A stretch of DNA of 64,000 nt from Luidia sarsii (lineage: Eukaryota > Echinodermata > Asteroidea > Paxillosida > Luidiidae): assembly GCA_949987565.1 (NCBI GenBank), contig OX465110.1, positions 21,161,773-21,225,772 on the forward strand, given 5' to 3'. Of this stretch, positions 45,328 to 56,900 are shown in pieces. The notes under the pieces are model-generated. The model was not told the origin of the DNA, did no database searches, and worked only from the letters and a program-made list of their open reading frames with translations. The number at the start of each line of letters is the position of its first letter. The stretch's first letter is position 1. The position numbers were made by a program, and so were the translations under genes.

Positions 45328-47681
45328 AGATACTCCTGAGGTCAAATTGAGGTGAGTTTGTACCTTGTAGGAATGACTTTTTGTCATCTTCTTTAAAATC
45401 AAATTATTTTTTTTAGCTTGCTTTGTTTTGTTTTTTCATTTAATTTTCTGACTTGTCCTATGGAGTCAGGGTCAGTGTGTTTAGAAATCTTCCATCAAAC
45501 CTGGACTAAATCACCAAATCTGGCACTTTTTAATTTGTCCCTGCCCTAGAACAATTACCCGACAAGCCCATTCTATTGCAGTAGTGTCTGTGGATACTTT
45601 TGATTGATATCCACTCGCTTTTTTGCCCCATTGCTTATTTAAACCCAAACTATGAAATCTATCCCCAAATAATTGTCAGCCTTACATTCTCAGTTCTTAC
45701 CTGCCATTATCCAGTGGTGCCGACGGGATTCTGACAAGAGCCCAAGAATGGAAGAGACTCATTATTTCTTCTCAGGTTTGAAAATAAAGATTGACAATGT
45801 TTACAATGCTGAAGAGCCTTGTAAACTTAAACCAAGACCATTCAACACTTAAAATTCAGTGGGACATGACGTTTTGATCCTAGCCTTTCTCAAAGGCATT
45901 TAACACTGTGTAACATTGATTCTCTGTAAATCGCCAGAAAGTGGCATACATATGCCTATAGGGGTAGTAGAGGTACATAAAAACTGCAGATGACCCCATC
46001 CTTGACCAAGTGGTTCTCTGAAGGACACGGTCTGTATGAGTCTTACAATGTAAAATGCTTTCAGACTAGGTCATGTATTGTGGGTACCTCTACCGCACTC
46101 CTCAAGTGTGATGGGGATACAGGGGGGGGGGGCGTAATGGGTGAGGGGGAGGGGTGTGATGGGTGAGGGGGAGGGGTGTGATGGGTGAGGGGGGTGTGAT
46201 GGGTGAGGGGGAGGGATGTGACGGGTGAGGGGGAGGGGTGTGATGCATGAAAGGGAGGGTACGTAATGGGTGAGGGGAGGGGTGTGATGGGTTAGGGGGA
46301 GGGGTGTGATGGGGGCAGACAACTTGTATTTGAGTCTCATCTCTCAGGTCCCAGTCCTAGACATGAGTCTTACATGACTGGTCAGCAGCCCTAGTATTTA
46401 ACCTTTTTGTTCTCTAGGTCATGTATTGTGGGTAGCTGAGCGTCTATCTTAAGCTTGTGATCATCATTCAGTTGGCTGGCTTGCCCCAAGTGGCATTCCT
46501 TTTTCATATCCCATGATCCTTGTGATTTCACCCGGCTCTCTACAGTTGCATCTGTACGCTGCTTCAAAGTAATGATAATCTACAAAATGATACTTTGTAA
46601 ACCAACGCTGTGGTTGACAGTCAACGTGACTGTCAAATCAAATTTGTGTTTGTGATTTTTTTCTTCACTGTGTAAGCATGGATCTCCTAAATAAAAAAGG
46701 TTTAAATGATTCTGTACTTACATTGGCAAAAATAAGTAACAAAAAATGACAGAAAAGGTGAACTTAAAGTAACTAAATGATAATCTACAAAATGAAAGAA
46801 TATTCTGTAAACCAACCATCGTGGTTGTGCAGTCAAGGTGACTGTCAAATTAAATTTGTGTTTGTGATTTTTTGCTTCACTGTGTAAGCATGGATCTCCT
46901 AAATGAAAAAGGTTTAAATGATTCTGTGCTTACATTGGCAAAAATTAGTAACAAAAAATGACAGAAAAGGTGAACTTAAAGTAACTAAATGATAATCTAC
47001 AAAATGAAAGAATATTCTGTAAACCAACCATCGTGGTTGTGCAGTCAAGGTGACTGTCAAATTAAATTTGTGTTTGTGATTTTTTGCTTCACTGTGTAAG
47101 CATGGATCTCCTAAATGAAAAAAAGGTTTAAATTATTATTTGCTTACATTGGCAAAAATGAGTAACAATAATACCAGAAATGGTGAATTTAAAGTAACTA
47201 AATGATAATCTACAAAATGAAAGAATTTTCTGTAAACCAACCCCATGGTTGTGCAGTCAAGGTGACTGTCAAATTAAATTTGTTATTGTGATTTTTTGCT
47301 TCACTGTGTAAGCATGGATCTCCTAAATGAAAAAAGTTTAAACGATTATTTGCTTACATGTACATTGGCAAAAATTAGTAACCAAAATACCAGAAATAGT
47401 GAATTTAAAGTAACTAAATGATAATCTACAAAATGAAAGAATATTCTGTAAACCAACCCCATGGTTGTGCAGTCAATGTGACTGTCGAATTAAACTTGTT
47501 ATTATGATTTTTTGCTTCACTGTGTAAGGAAGGATCTCCAGCCTCATCCATACGTCAAGAATCTTATATATAAATAATTTTTTCTCCTTCAAGAACTGCT
47601 CAGGAGATTTCCGAGCTGCCGGGGTTAGACACAAATACCCTGCTTCAAAGCAGTATCAGACAACAAAGAGAAATAAACTAA
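45287..47681 (+). CDS. Small unidentified protein, three coding exons
   Basis: Exons 45287-45351 (within splice exon 45262-45351), 45694-45775 and 47604-47681 join in phase by GT-AG introns and give 74 residues from the ATG at 45287. The frame is open upstream to the putative acceptor at 45261, so coding could extend 5' if another exon exists. The product is hydrophilic and likely helical: LKELYKENYSELRDTPEVKL, then SYLPLSSGADGILTRAQEWK, then EISELPGLDTNTLLQSSIRQ, ending REIN. I see no signal peptide or known motif and do not recognise the family. The first two exons have homologs in every unit of the downstream array. An AATAAA at 47766 and another overlapping the end of the ORF at 47672 could serve as poly(A) signals. 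The phase agreement of three exons is the main support. Confidence 0.6.
46121..46316 (+). repeat. G-rich minisatellite (about 20-bp unit)
   Basis: Repeats of 'gtgatgggtgagggggaggg' with variants. It has many G-runs on the + strand, so G-quadruplex formation is possible. Lies in the intron between the last two exons of the small gene. Confidence 0.9.
46565..47545 (+). repeat. About 212-bp tandem repeat, five copies
   Basis: 'gataatctacaaaatga' recurs at 46574, 46779, 46991, 47204 and 47420. Each unit also has 'cactgtgtaagcatggatct'. Located in the last intron of the small gene. Confidence 0.9.
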
Positions 47682-47765
47682 GGACCCCGAAGAACATGTC
47701 CAATGTTATGTGTCACTTCATTTATTGAGGTCATTCTCCACTTTGAAATGTTAGTTTTCAAACTC

Positions 47766-47771
47766 AATAAA
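47766..47771 (+). terminator. Putative poly(A) signal of the small gene
   Basis: AATAAA 85 bp after the TAA at 47679-47681, followed by GT-rich 'gtaggttagggtttgt'. Confidence 0.45.
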
Positions 47772-47949
47772 TGTAGGTTAGGGTTTGTAAAAATGAATTG
47801 AAATAAGCTTAATCTTTTAAAGTTCACATGAAACAAAAAGAGTAGGTCATTTCAAAGACACAATAAGAGGAGGCTGAGTTAGTTGGACTGTAGAGGACAA
47901 TTTCTCAGTCTCACTTATTGAGGTCTTTGGTGAGTAGAATGCCCAGCTT

Positions 47950-50900
47950 TTGCTGGACCTAATTAATAAGTCAATCTCAGATTGTTGTGAGTGTGAGTGG
48001 TGGTGTGCTTGAAGATACTGAAGGTACTGGGGATGCCTGAGTCAGTTGGTGTGCTTGAGTGGAATTTCTATTCTGCATTTGAATGTAGGACTAACCCAGC
48101 TTAGTCTGGGGCCAGTTTTTCTCTTTTCTTCCCTTTTTTCTGAAGATTTGTGTGCAGTCCATGGAGTGACCAGCCAAGAGGATGCCTTGTCCTCCATCCT
48201 GGAAGATACTGCAGGGACAGAGGGAGGAGGGGTGACTAGGATGACCCTGTTTTTAAGGAGCACATCACAGCAAATCCATTAGGTTTGTATCAAACATCAT
48301 TTAGTCCTATCTATCATTTCAAGATCTAAGGATAAAGAAAGATTATTTGGAGGGAGGGTTGAAGTCGAAGCCACAAAATTAAGGAAGAAAATAATGTCTG
48401 CATCTGATAAAAATGTCATCAGATGAGAATATGTCACTATGGCAACTGCTGTTGATGTTGTGTTTCAGATTCTTTTTAGAGAGATTGTTCCCAGGGAGTT
48501 TTGTCAGTTGATGAAATTGTATTGAATGATTTTCTTTCTTTTGTGTTTCTCATTCTGCAGGATTGCTGACAGCACCTCCTTGAGGAGTTTAAGAAGCTCA
48601 ACATTGCAGATGAGACTAACTAGAGGTGTGTAATAGACTCAACAATCCCTCAAGTTGTAAAGCAATTCTTATTCAAAATGCTTGTTGCCATTGAGAATTG
48701 TATCTAATCAATAAAACCTGAAGAGCAAGTTTTGTTCTTTTTCCTTTACTTCAGCTCTTACCTGCCCTTATCCAGTGGTGCCAACAGGATTCTGACCAGA
48801 GCCCAAGAAGAAAAAACAGTACAAAATTCAACGGCTCTTCGGTGAGTTCATTACAAAGCTTTTGCTATCCATGGTTCTAATTTAACATGATTAATATTGT
48901 CATGGTACACTTTGCAAATATTTGACATCATCAATGAAATCTTAAAAGCAAGGATTTTTATTTTCTTCAGATTCCAGTGGAAGCTCCTAAACACGACCAT
49001 CGCAGAGGATGCTCAATGCTTGGGACAGAAGTAAGATTGTATAGATCAGGCGTAATGTAAAGTTTTAGCCAGGCCTAATTTGGTAAGATCTGTAGGGTGG
49101 TGTGAGTGTGAGAGTTGGTGTGCTAGAGTAGAGTAGAAGTTTGTTTTGCATTTGAATGTTGGACTAATGATGCCCAGCTTTGTCGGGGGCAAGTTTTTTC
49201 TTTTTTCTTCCCTTTTTTCTGCAGATATGTGAGCAGTCAATGGAGTGACCAGCCAAGAGGATGCCTTGTCCTCCATCGTGGAAGATACTGCAGGGACGGA
49301 GGGAGGAGGGTGACTAGGATGACCCTGTTTTTGAGGAGTACATCACAGCAAATCCATTAGGTTTGTGTGAGACAACATTTAGTCCTATCGATCATTGCAA
49401 CTTCTAAGGATGAAGAAAATTTTATTTGGATGGAGGGCTGAAGTCAAAGCCACACATTTAAGGAAGAAATGTCTACATCTGATAAACATTGAATCAGATG
49501 AGAATCTGTCGCTATGGCAACTGCTGTTGCTGTTGGGTTTCAGATTCTTGTTAGAGAGATTGTTCTCAAAGAGTTTGATCATCAGTTCTTGAAATTGTAT
49601 TGAATATTTGTCTGTCTTTTATGTTTCTCATTCTGCAGGATTGCTGACAGCACCTCCTTGAGGAGTTGAAGAAGCTCAACATTGCAGATGAGAATAACTA
49701 GAGGTGTGTAATAGACTCAACAATCCCTCAAGTTGTAAAGCACTTCTTATTCAAAATGCTTGTTGCTATTGAGAATTGTATCTAATCAATAAAACCTGAA
49801 GAGCAAGTTTTGTTCTTTTTCCTTTACTTCAGCTCTTACCTGCCCTTATCCAGTGGTGCCAACAGGATTCTGACCAGAGCCCAAGAAGAAAAAACTGATT
49901 ATAAAATGCCACGGCTCTTCGGTGAGTTCATTACAAAGCTTTTGCTATCCATGGTTCTAATTTAACATGATTAATATTGTCATGGTACACTTTGAAAATA
50001 TTTTACATCATCAATAAAATCTTAAAAGCAAGGATTTTGATTTTCTTCAGATTCCAGTGGAAGCTCCTGAAGACGACCATCACAGAGGATGCTCAATGCT
50101 TGGGACAGAAGTAAGATTGTATAGATCAGGCGTAACGTAAAGTTTCAGCCAGGCCTAATTTGGTAAGATCTCTAGGGTGGTGTGAGTGTGAGAGTTGGTG
50201 TACTGTGCTAGAGTAGAGTAGAAGTTAGTTTTGCATTTGAATGTTGGACTAATGATGCCCAGCTTTGTCGGGGGCAAGTTTTTTCTTTTTTCTTCCCTTT
50301 TTTCTCCAGGTAAGTGAGCAGTCGATGGTGTTACCAGCCAAGAGGATGCCTTGTCCTCCATCGTGGAAGATACTGCAGGGACGGAGGGAGGAGGGTGACT
50401 AGGATGACCCTGTTTTTGAGTACATCACAGCAAATCCATTAGGTTTGTGTGAAACAACATTTAGTCCTATCGATCATTTCAACTTCTAAGGATAAAGAAA
50501 AAATTATTTGGATGGAGGGCTGAAGTCAAAGCCACAAATTTAAGGAAGAAATGTCTACATCTGATGAACATTGAAACAGATGAGAATCTGTCGCTATGGC
50601 AACTGCTGTTGCTGTTGGGTTTCAGATTCTTGTTAGAGAGATTGTTCCCAAAGAGTTTGATCAGTTCTTGAAATTGTATTGAATATTTGTCTGTCTTTTA
50701 TGTTTCTCATTCTGCAGGATTGCTGACAGCACCTCCTTGAGGAGTTTAAGAAGCTCAACATTGCAGATGAGAATAACTAGAGGTGTGTAATAGACTCAAC
50801 AATCCCTTAAGTTGTAAAGCAATTCTTATTCAAAATTCTTGTTGCCATTGAGAATTGTGTCTAATCAATAAAACCTGAAGAGCAAGTTTTGTTCTGTTTC

Positions 50901-53900
50901 CTTTACTTCAGCTCTTACCTGCCCTTATCCAGTGGTGCCAACAGGATTCTGACCAGAGCCCAAGAAGAAAAAACTGATTATAAAATGCCACGACTCTTCG
51001 GTGAGTTCATTACAAAGCTTTTGCTATGCATGTTTCTAATTTAACATGATTAATATTGTCATGGTACACTTTGAAAATATTTGACATCATCAATGAAATC
51101 TTAAAAGCAAGGATTTTTATTTTCTTCAGATTCCAGTGGAAGCTCCTGAAGAAGACCATCGTAGAGGATGCTCAATGCTTGGGACAGAAGTAAGATTGTA
51201 TAGATCAGGCGTAATGTAAAGTTTCAGCCAGGCCTAATTTGGTAAGATCTGTAGGGTGGTGTGAGTGTGAGAGTTGGTGTGCTAGAGTAGAGTAGAAGTT
51301 AGTTTTGCATTTGAATGTTGGACTAATGATGCCCAGCTTTGTCGGGGACAAGTTTTTTCTTTTTTCTTCCCTTTTTTCTGCAGATATGTGAGCAGTCCAT
51401 GGAGTTACCAGCCAAGAGGATGCCTTGTCCTCCATCGTGGAAGATACTGCAGGGACGGAGGGAGGAGGGTGACTAGGATGACCCTGTTTTTGAGGAGTAC
51501 ATCACAGCAAATCCATTAGGTTTGTGTGAAACAACATTTAGTCCTATCGATCAATGCAACTTCTAAGGATGAAGACAAATTTATTTGGATGGAGGGCTGA
51601 AGTCAAAGCCACAAATTTAAGGAAGAAATGTCTACATCTGATGAACATTGAATCAGATGAGAATCTGTTGCTATGGCAACTGCTGTTGCTGTTGGGTTTT
51701 AAATTCTTGTTAGAGAGATTGTTCCCAAAGAGTTTGATCAGTTCTTGAAATTGTAGTGAATATTTGTCTGTCTTTTATGTTTCTCATTCTGCAGGATTGC
51801 TGACAGCACCTCCTTGAGGAGTTTAAGAAGCTCAACATTGCAGATGAGACTAACTAGAGGTGTGTAATAGACTCAACAATCCCTCAAGTTGTAAAGCAAT
51901 TCTTATTCAAAATGCTTGTTGCCATTGAGAATTGTATCTAATCAATAAAACCTGAAGAGCAAGTTTTGTTCTTTTTCCTTTACTTCAGCTCTTACCTGCC
52001 CTTGTCCAGTGGTGCCAACAGGATTCTGACCAGAGCCCAAGAAGAAAAAACTGATTAAATAATTCAACGGCTCTTCGGTGAGTTCATTACAAAGCTTTTG
52101 CTATCCATGGTTCTAATTTAACATGATTAATATTGTCATGGTACACTTTGAAAATATTTGACATCATCAATAAAATCTTAAAAGCAAGGATTTTTATTTT
52201 CTTCAGATTCCAGTGGAAGCTCCTGAAGACGACCATCACAGAGGATGCTCAATGCTTGGGACAGAAGTAAGATTGTATAGATCAGGCGTAATGTAAAGTT
52301 TCAGCCAGGCCTAATTTGGTAAGATCTGTAGGGTGGTGTGAGTGTGAGAGTTGGTGTGCTAGAGTAGAGTAGAAGTTAGTTTTGCATTTGAATGTTGGAC
52401 TAATGATGCCCAGCTTTGTCGGGGGCAAGTTTTTTCTCTTTTCTTCCCTTTTTTCTGCAGGTATGTGAGCAGTCCATGGTGTTACCAGCCAAGAGGATGC
52501 CTTGTCCTCCATCGTGGAAGATACTGCAGGGACGGAGGGAGGAGGATGACTAGGATGACCCTGTTTTTGAGTACATCACAGCAAATCCATTAGGTTTGTG
52601 TGAAACAACATTTAGTCCTATCGATCATTTCAACTTCTAAGGATAAAGAAAAAATTATTTGGATGGAGGGCTGAAGTCAAAGCCACAAATTTAAGGAAGA
52701 AATTTCTACATCTGATGAACATTGAATCAGATGAGAATCTGTCGCTATGGCAACTGCTGTTGCTGTTGGGTTTCAGATTCTTGTTAGAGAGATTGTTCCC
52801 AAAGAGTTTGATCAGTTCTTGAAATTGTATTGAATATTTGTCTGTCTTTTATGTTTCTCATTCTGCAGGATTGCTGACAGCACCTCCTTGAGGAGTTTAA
52901 GAAGCTCAACATTGCAGATGAGAATAACTAGAGGTGTGTAATAGACTCAACAATCCCTTGTAAAGCAATTCTTATTCAAAATGCTTGTTGCCATTGAGAA
53001 TTGTATCTAATCAATAAAACCTGAAGAGCAAGTTTTGTTCTTTTTCCTTTACTTCACCTCTTACCTGCCCTTATCCAGTGGTGCCAACAGGATTCTGACC
53101 AGAGCCCAAGAAGAAAAAACTGATTATAAAATGCCACGACTCTTTGGTGAGTTCATGACAAAGCTTTTGCTATCCATGGTTCTAATTTAACATGATTAAT
53201 ATTGTCATGGTACACTTTGAAAATATTTGACATCATCAATGAAATCTTAAAAGCAAGGATTTTGATTTTCTTCAGATTCCAGTGGAAGCTCCTAAACACG
53301 ACCATCGCAGAGGATGCTCAATGCTTGGGACAGAAGTAAGATTGTCGACTAGGCGTTATGTAAAGTTTTAGCCAGGCCTAATTTGGTAAGATCTGTAGGG
53401 TGGTGTGAGTGTGAGAGTTGGTGTGCTAGAGTAGAGTAGAAGTTAGTTTTGCATTTGAATGTTGGACTAATGATGCCCAGCTTTGTCGGGGACAAGTTTT
53501 TTCTTTTTTCTTCCCTTTTTTCTGCAGGTATGTGAGCAGTCCATGGTGTTACCAGCCAAGAGGATGCCTTGTCCTCCATCGTGGAAGATACTGCAGGGAC
53601 GGAGGGAGGAGGGTGACTAGGATGACCCTGTTTTTGAGGAGTACATCACAGCAAATCCATTAGGTTTGTGTGAAACAACATTTAGTCCTATCGATCAATG
53701 CAACTTCTAAGGATGAAGACAAATTTATTTGGATGGAGGGCTGAAGTCAAAGCCACAAATTTAAGGAAGAAATGTCTACATCTGATGAACATTGAATCAG
53801 ATGAGAATCTGTTGCTATGGCAACTGCTGTTGCTGTTGGGTTTTAAATTCTTGTTAGAGAGATTGTTCCCAAAGAGTTTGATCAGTTCTTGAAATTGTAG

Positions 53901-56900
53901 TGAATATTTGTCTGTCTTTTATGTTTCTCATTCTGCAGGATTGCTGACAGCACCTCCTTGAGGAGTTTAAGAAGCTCAACATTGCAGATGAGACTAACTA
54001 GAGGTGTGTAATAGACTCAACAATCCCTCAAGTTGTAAAGCAATTCTTATTCAAAATGCTTGTTGCCATTGAGAATTGTATCTAATCAATAAAACCTGAA
54101 GAGCAAGTTTTGTTCTTTTTCCTTTACTTCAGCTCTTACCTGCCCTTGTCCAGTGGTGCCAACAGGATTCTGACCAGAGCCCAAGAAGAAAAAACTGATT
54201 AAATAATTCAACGGCTCTTCGGTGAGTTCATTACAAAGCTTTTGCTATCCATGGTTCTAATTTAACATGATTAATATTGTCATGGTACACTTTGAAAATA
54301 TTTGACATCATCAATAAAATCTTAAAAGCAAGGATTTTTATTTTCTTCAGATTCCAGTGGAAGCTCCTGAAGACGACCATCACAGAGGATGCTCAATGCT
54401 TGGGACAGAAGTAAGATTGTATAGATCAGGCGTAATGTAAAGTTTCAGCCAGGCCTAATTTGGTAAGATCTGTAGGGTGGTGTGAGTGTGAGAGTTGGTG
54501 TGCTAGAGTAGAGTAGAAGTTAGTTTTGCATTTGAATGTTGGACTAATGATGCCCAGCTTTGTCGGGGGCAAGTTTTTTCTCTTTTCTTCCCTTTTTTCT
54601 GCAGGTATGTGAGCAGTCCATGGTGTTACCAGCCAAGAGGATGCCTTGTCCTCCATCGTGGAAGATACTGCAGGGACGGAGGGAGGAGGGTGACTAGGAT
54701 GACCCTGTTTTTGAGTACATCACAGCAAATCCATTAGGTTTGTGTGAAACAACATTTAGTCCTATCGATCATTTCAACTTCTAAGGATAAAGAAAAAATT
54801 ATTTGGATGGAGGGCTGAAGTCAAAGCCACAAATTTAAGGAAGAAATTTCTACATCTGATGAACATTGAATCAGATGAGAATCTGTCGCTATGGCAACTG
54901 CTGTTGCTGTTGGGTTTCAGATTCTTGTTAGAGAGATTGTTCCCAAAGAGTTTGATCAGTTCTTGAAATTGTATTGAATATTTGTCTGTCTTTTATGTTT
55001 CTCATTCTGCAGGATTGCTGACAGCACCTCCTTGAGGAGTTTAAGAAGCTCAACATTGCAGATGAGAATAACTAGAGGTGTGTAATAGACTCAACAATCC
55101 CTTGTAAAGCAATTCTTATTCAAAATGCTTGTTGCCATTGAGAATTGTATCTAATCAATAAAACCTGAAGAGCAAGTTTTGTTCTTTTTCCTTTACTTCA
55201 CCTCTTACCTGCCCTTATCCAGTGGTGCCAACAGGATTCTGACCAGAGCCCAAGAAGAAAAAACTGATTATAAAATGCCACGACTCTTCGGTGAGTTCAT
55301 TACAAAGCTTTTGCTATCCATGGTTCTAATTTAACATGATTAATATTGTCATGGTACACTTTGAAAATATTTGACATCATCAATGAAATCTTAAAAGCAA
55401 GGATTTTGATTTTCTTCAGATTCCAGTGGAAGCTCCTAAACACGACCATCGCAGAGGATGCTCAATGCTTGGGACAGAAGTAAGATTGTATAGATCAGGC
55501 GTAATGTAAAGTTTCAGCCAGGCCTAATTTGGTAAGATCTGTAGGGTGGTGTGAGTGTGAGAGTTGGTGTGCTAGAGTAGAGTAGAAGTTAGTTTTGCAT
55601 TTGAATGTTGGACTAATGATGCCCAGCTTTGTCGGGGACAAGTTTTTTCTTTTTTCTTCCCTTTTTTCTGCAGATATGTGAGCAGTCCATGGAGTTACCA
55701 GCCAAGAGGATGCCTTGTCCTCCATCGTGGAAGATACTGCAGGGACGGAGGGAGGAGGGTGACTAGGATGACCCTGTTTTTGAGGAGTACATCACAGCAA
55801 ATCCATTAGGTTTGTGTGAAACAACATTAGTCCTATCGATCAATGCAACTTCTAAGGATGAAGACAAATTTATTTGGATGGAGGGCTGAAGTCAAAGCCA
55901 CAAATTTAAGGAAGAAATGTCTACATCTGATGAACATTGAATCAGATGAGAATCTGTTGCTATGGCAACTGCTGTTGCTGTTGGGTTTTAAATTCTTGTT
56001 AGAGAGATTGTTCTCAAAGAGTTTGATCAGTTCTTGAAATTGTATTGAATATTTGTCTGTCTTTTATGTTTCTCATTCTGCAGGTTTGCTGACAGCACCT
56101 CCTTGAGGAGTTTAAGAAGCTCAACATTGCAGATGAGACTAACTAGAGGTGTGTAATAGACTCAACAATCCCTCAAGTTGTAAAGCAATTCTTATTCAAA
56201 ATGCTTGTTGCCATTGAGAATTGTATCTAATCAATAAAACCTGAAGAGCAAGTTTTGTTCTTTTTCCTTTACTTCAGCTCTTACCTGCCCTTGTCCAGTG
56301 GTGCCAACAGGATTCTGACCAGAGCCCAAGAAGAAAAAACTGATTAAATAATTCAACGGCTCTTCGGTGAGTTCATTACAAAGCTTTTGCTATCCATGGT
56401 TCTAATTTAACATGATTAATATTGTCATGGTACACTTTGAAAATATTTGACATCATCAATAAAATCTTAAAAGCAAGGATTTTTATTTTCTTCAGATTCC
56501 AGTGGAAGCTCCTGAAGACGACCATCACAGAGGATGCTCAATGCTTGGGACAGAAGTAAGATTGTATAGATCAGGCGTAATGTAAAGTTTCAGCCAGGCC
56601 TAATTTGGTAAGATCTGTAGGGTGGTGTGAGTGTGAGAGTTGGTGTGCTAGAGTAGAGTAGAAGTTAGTTTTGCATTTGAATGTTGGACTAATGATGCCC
56701 AGCTTTGTCGGGGGCAAGTTTTTTCTTTTTTCTTCCCTTTTTTCTCCAGGTATGTGAGCAGTCCATGGTGTTACCAGCCAAGAGGATGCCTTGTCCTCCA
56801 TCGTGGAAGATACTGCAGGGACGGAGGGAGGAGGGTGACTAGGATGACCCTGTTTTTGAGTACGTCACAGCAAATCCATTAGGTTTGTGTGAAACAACAT

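Noticed and set aside
46071..46340. 89-codon minus-strand Pro/His/Thr-rich ORF
   Set aside because: Translation of the G-rich minisatellite.
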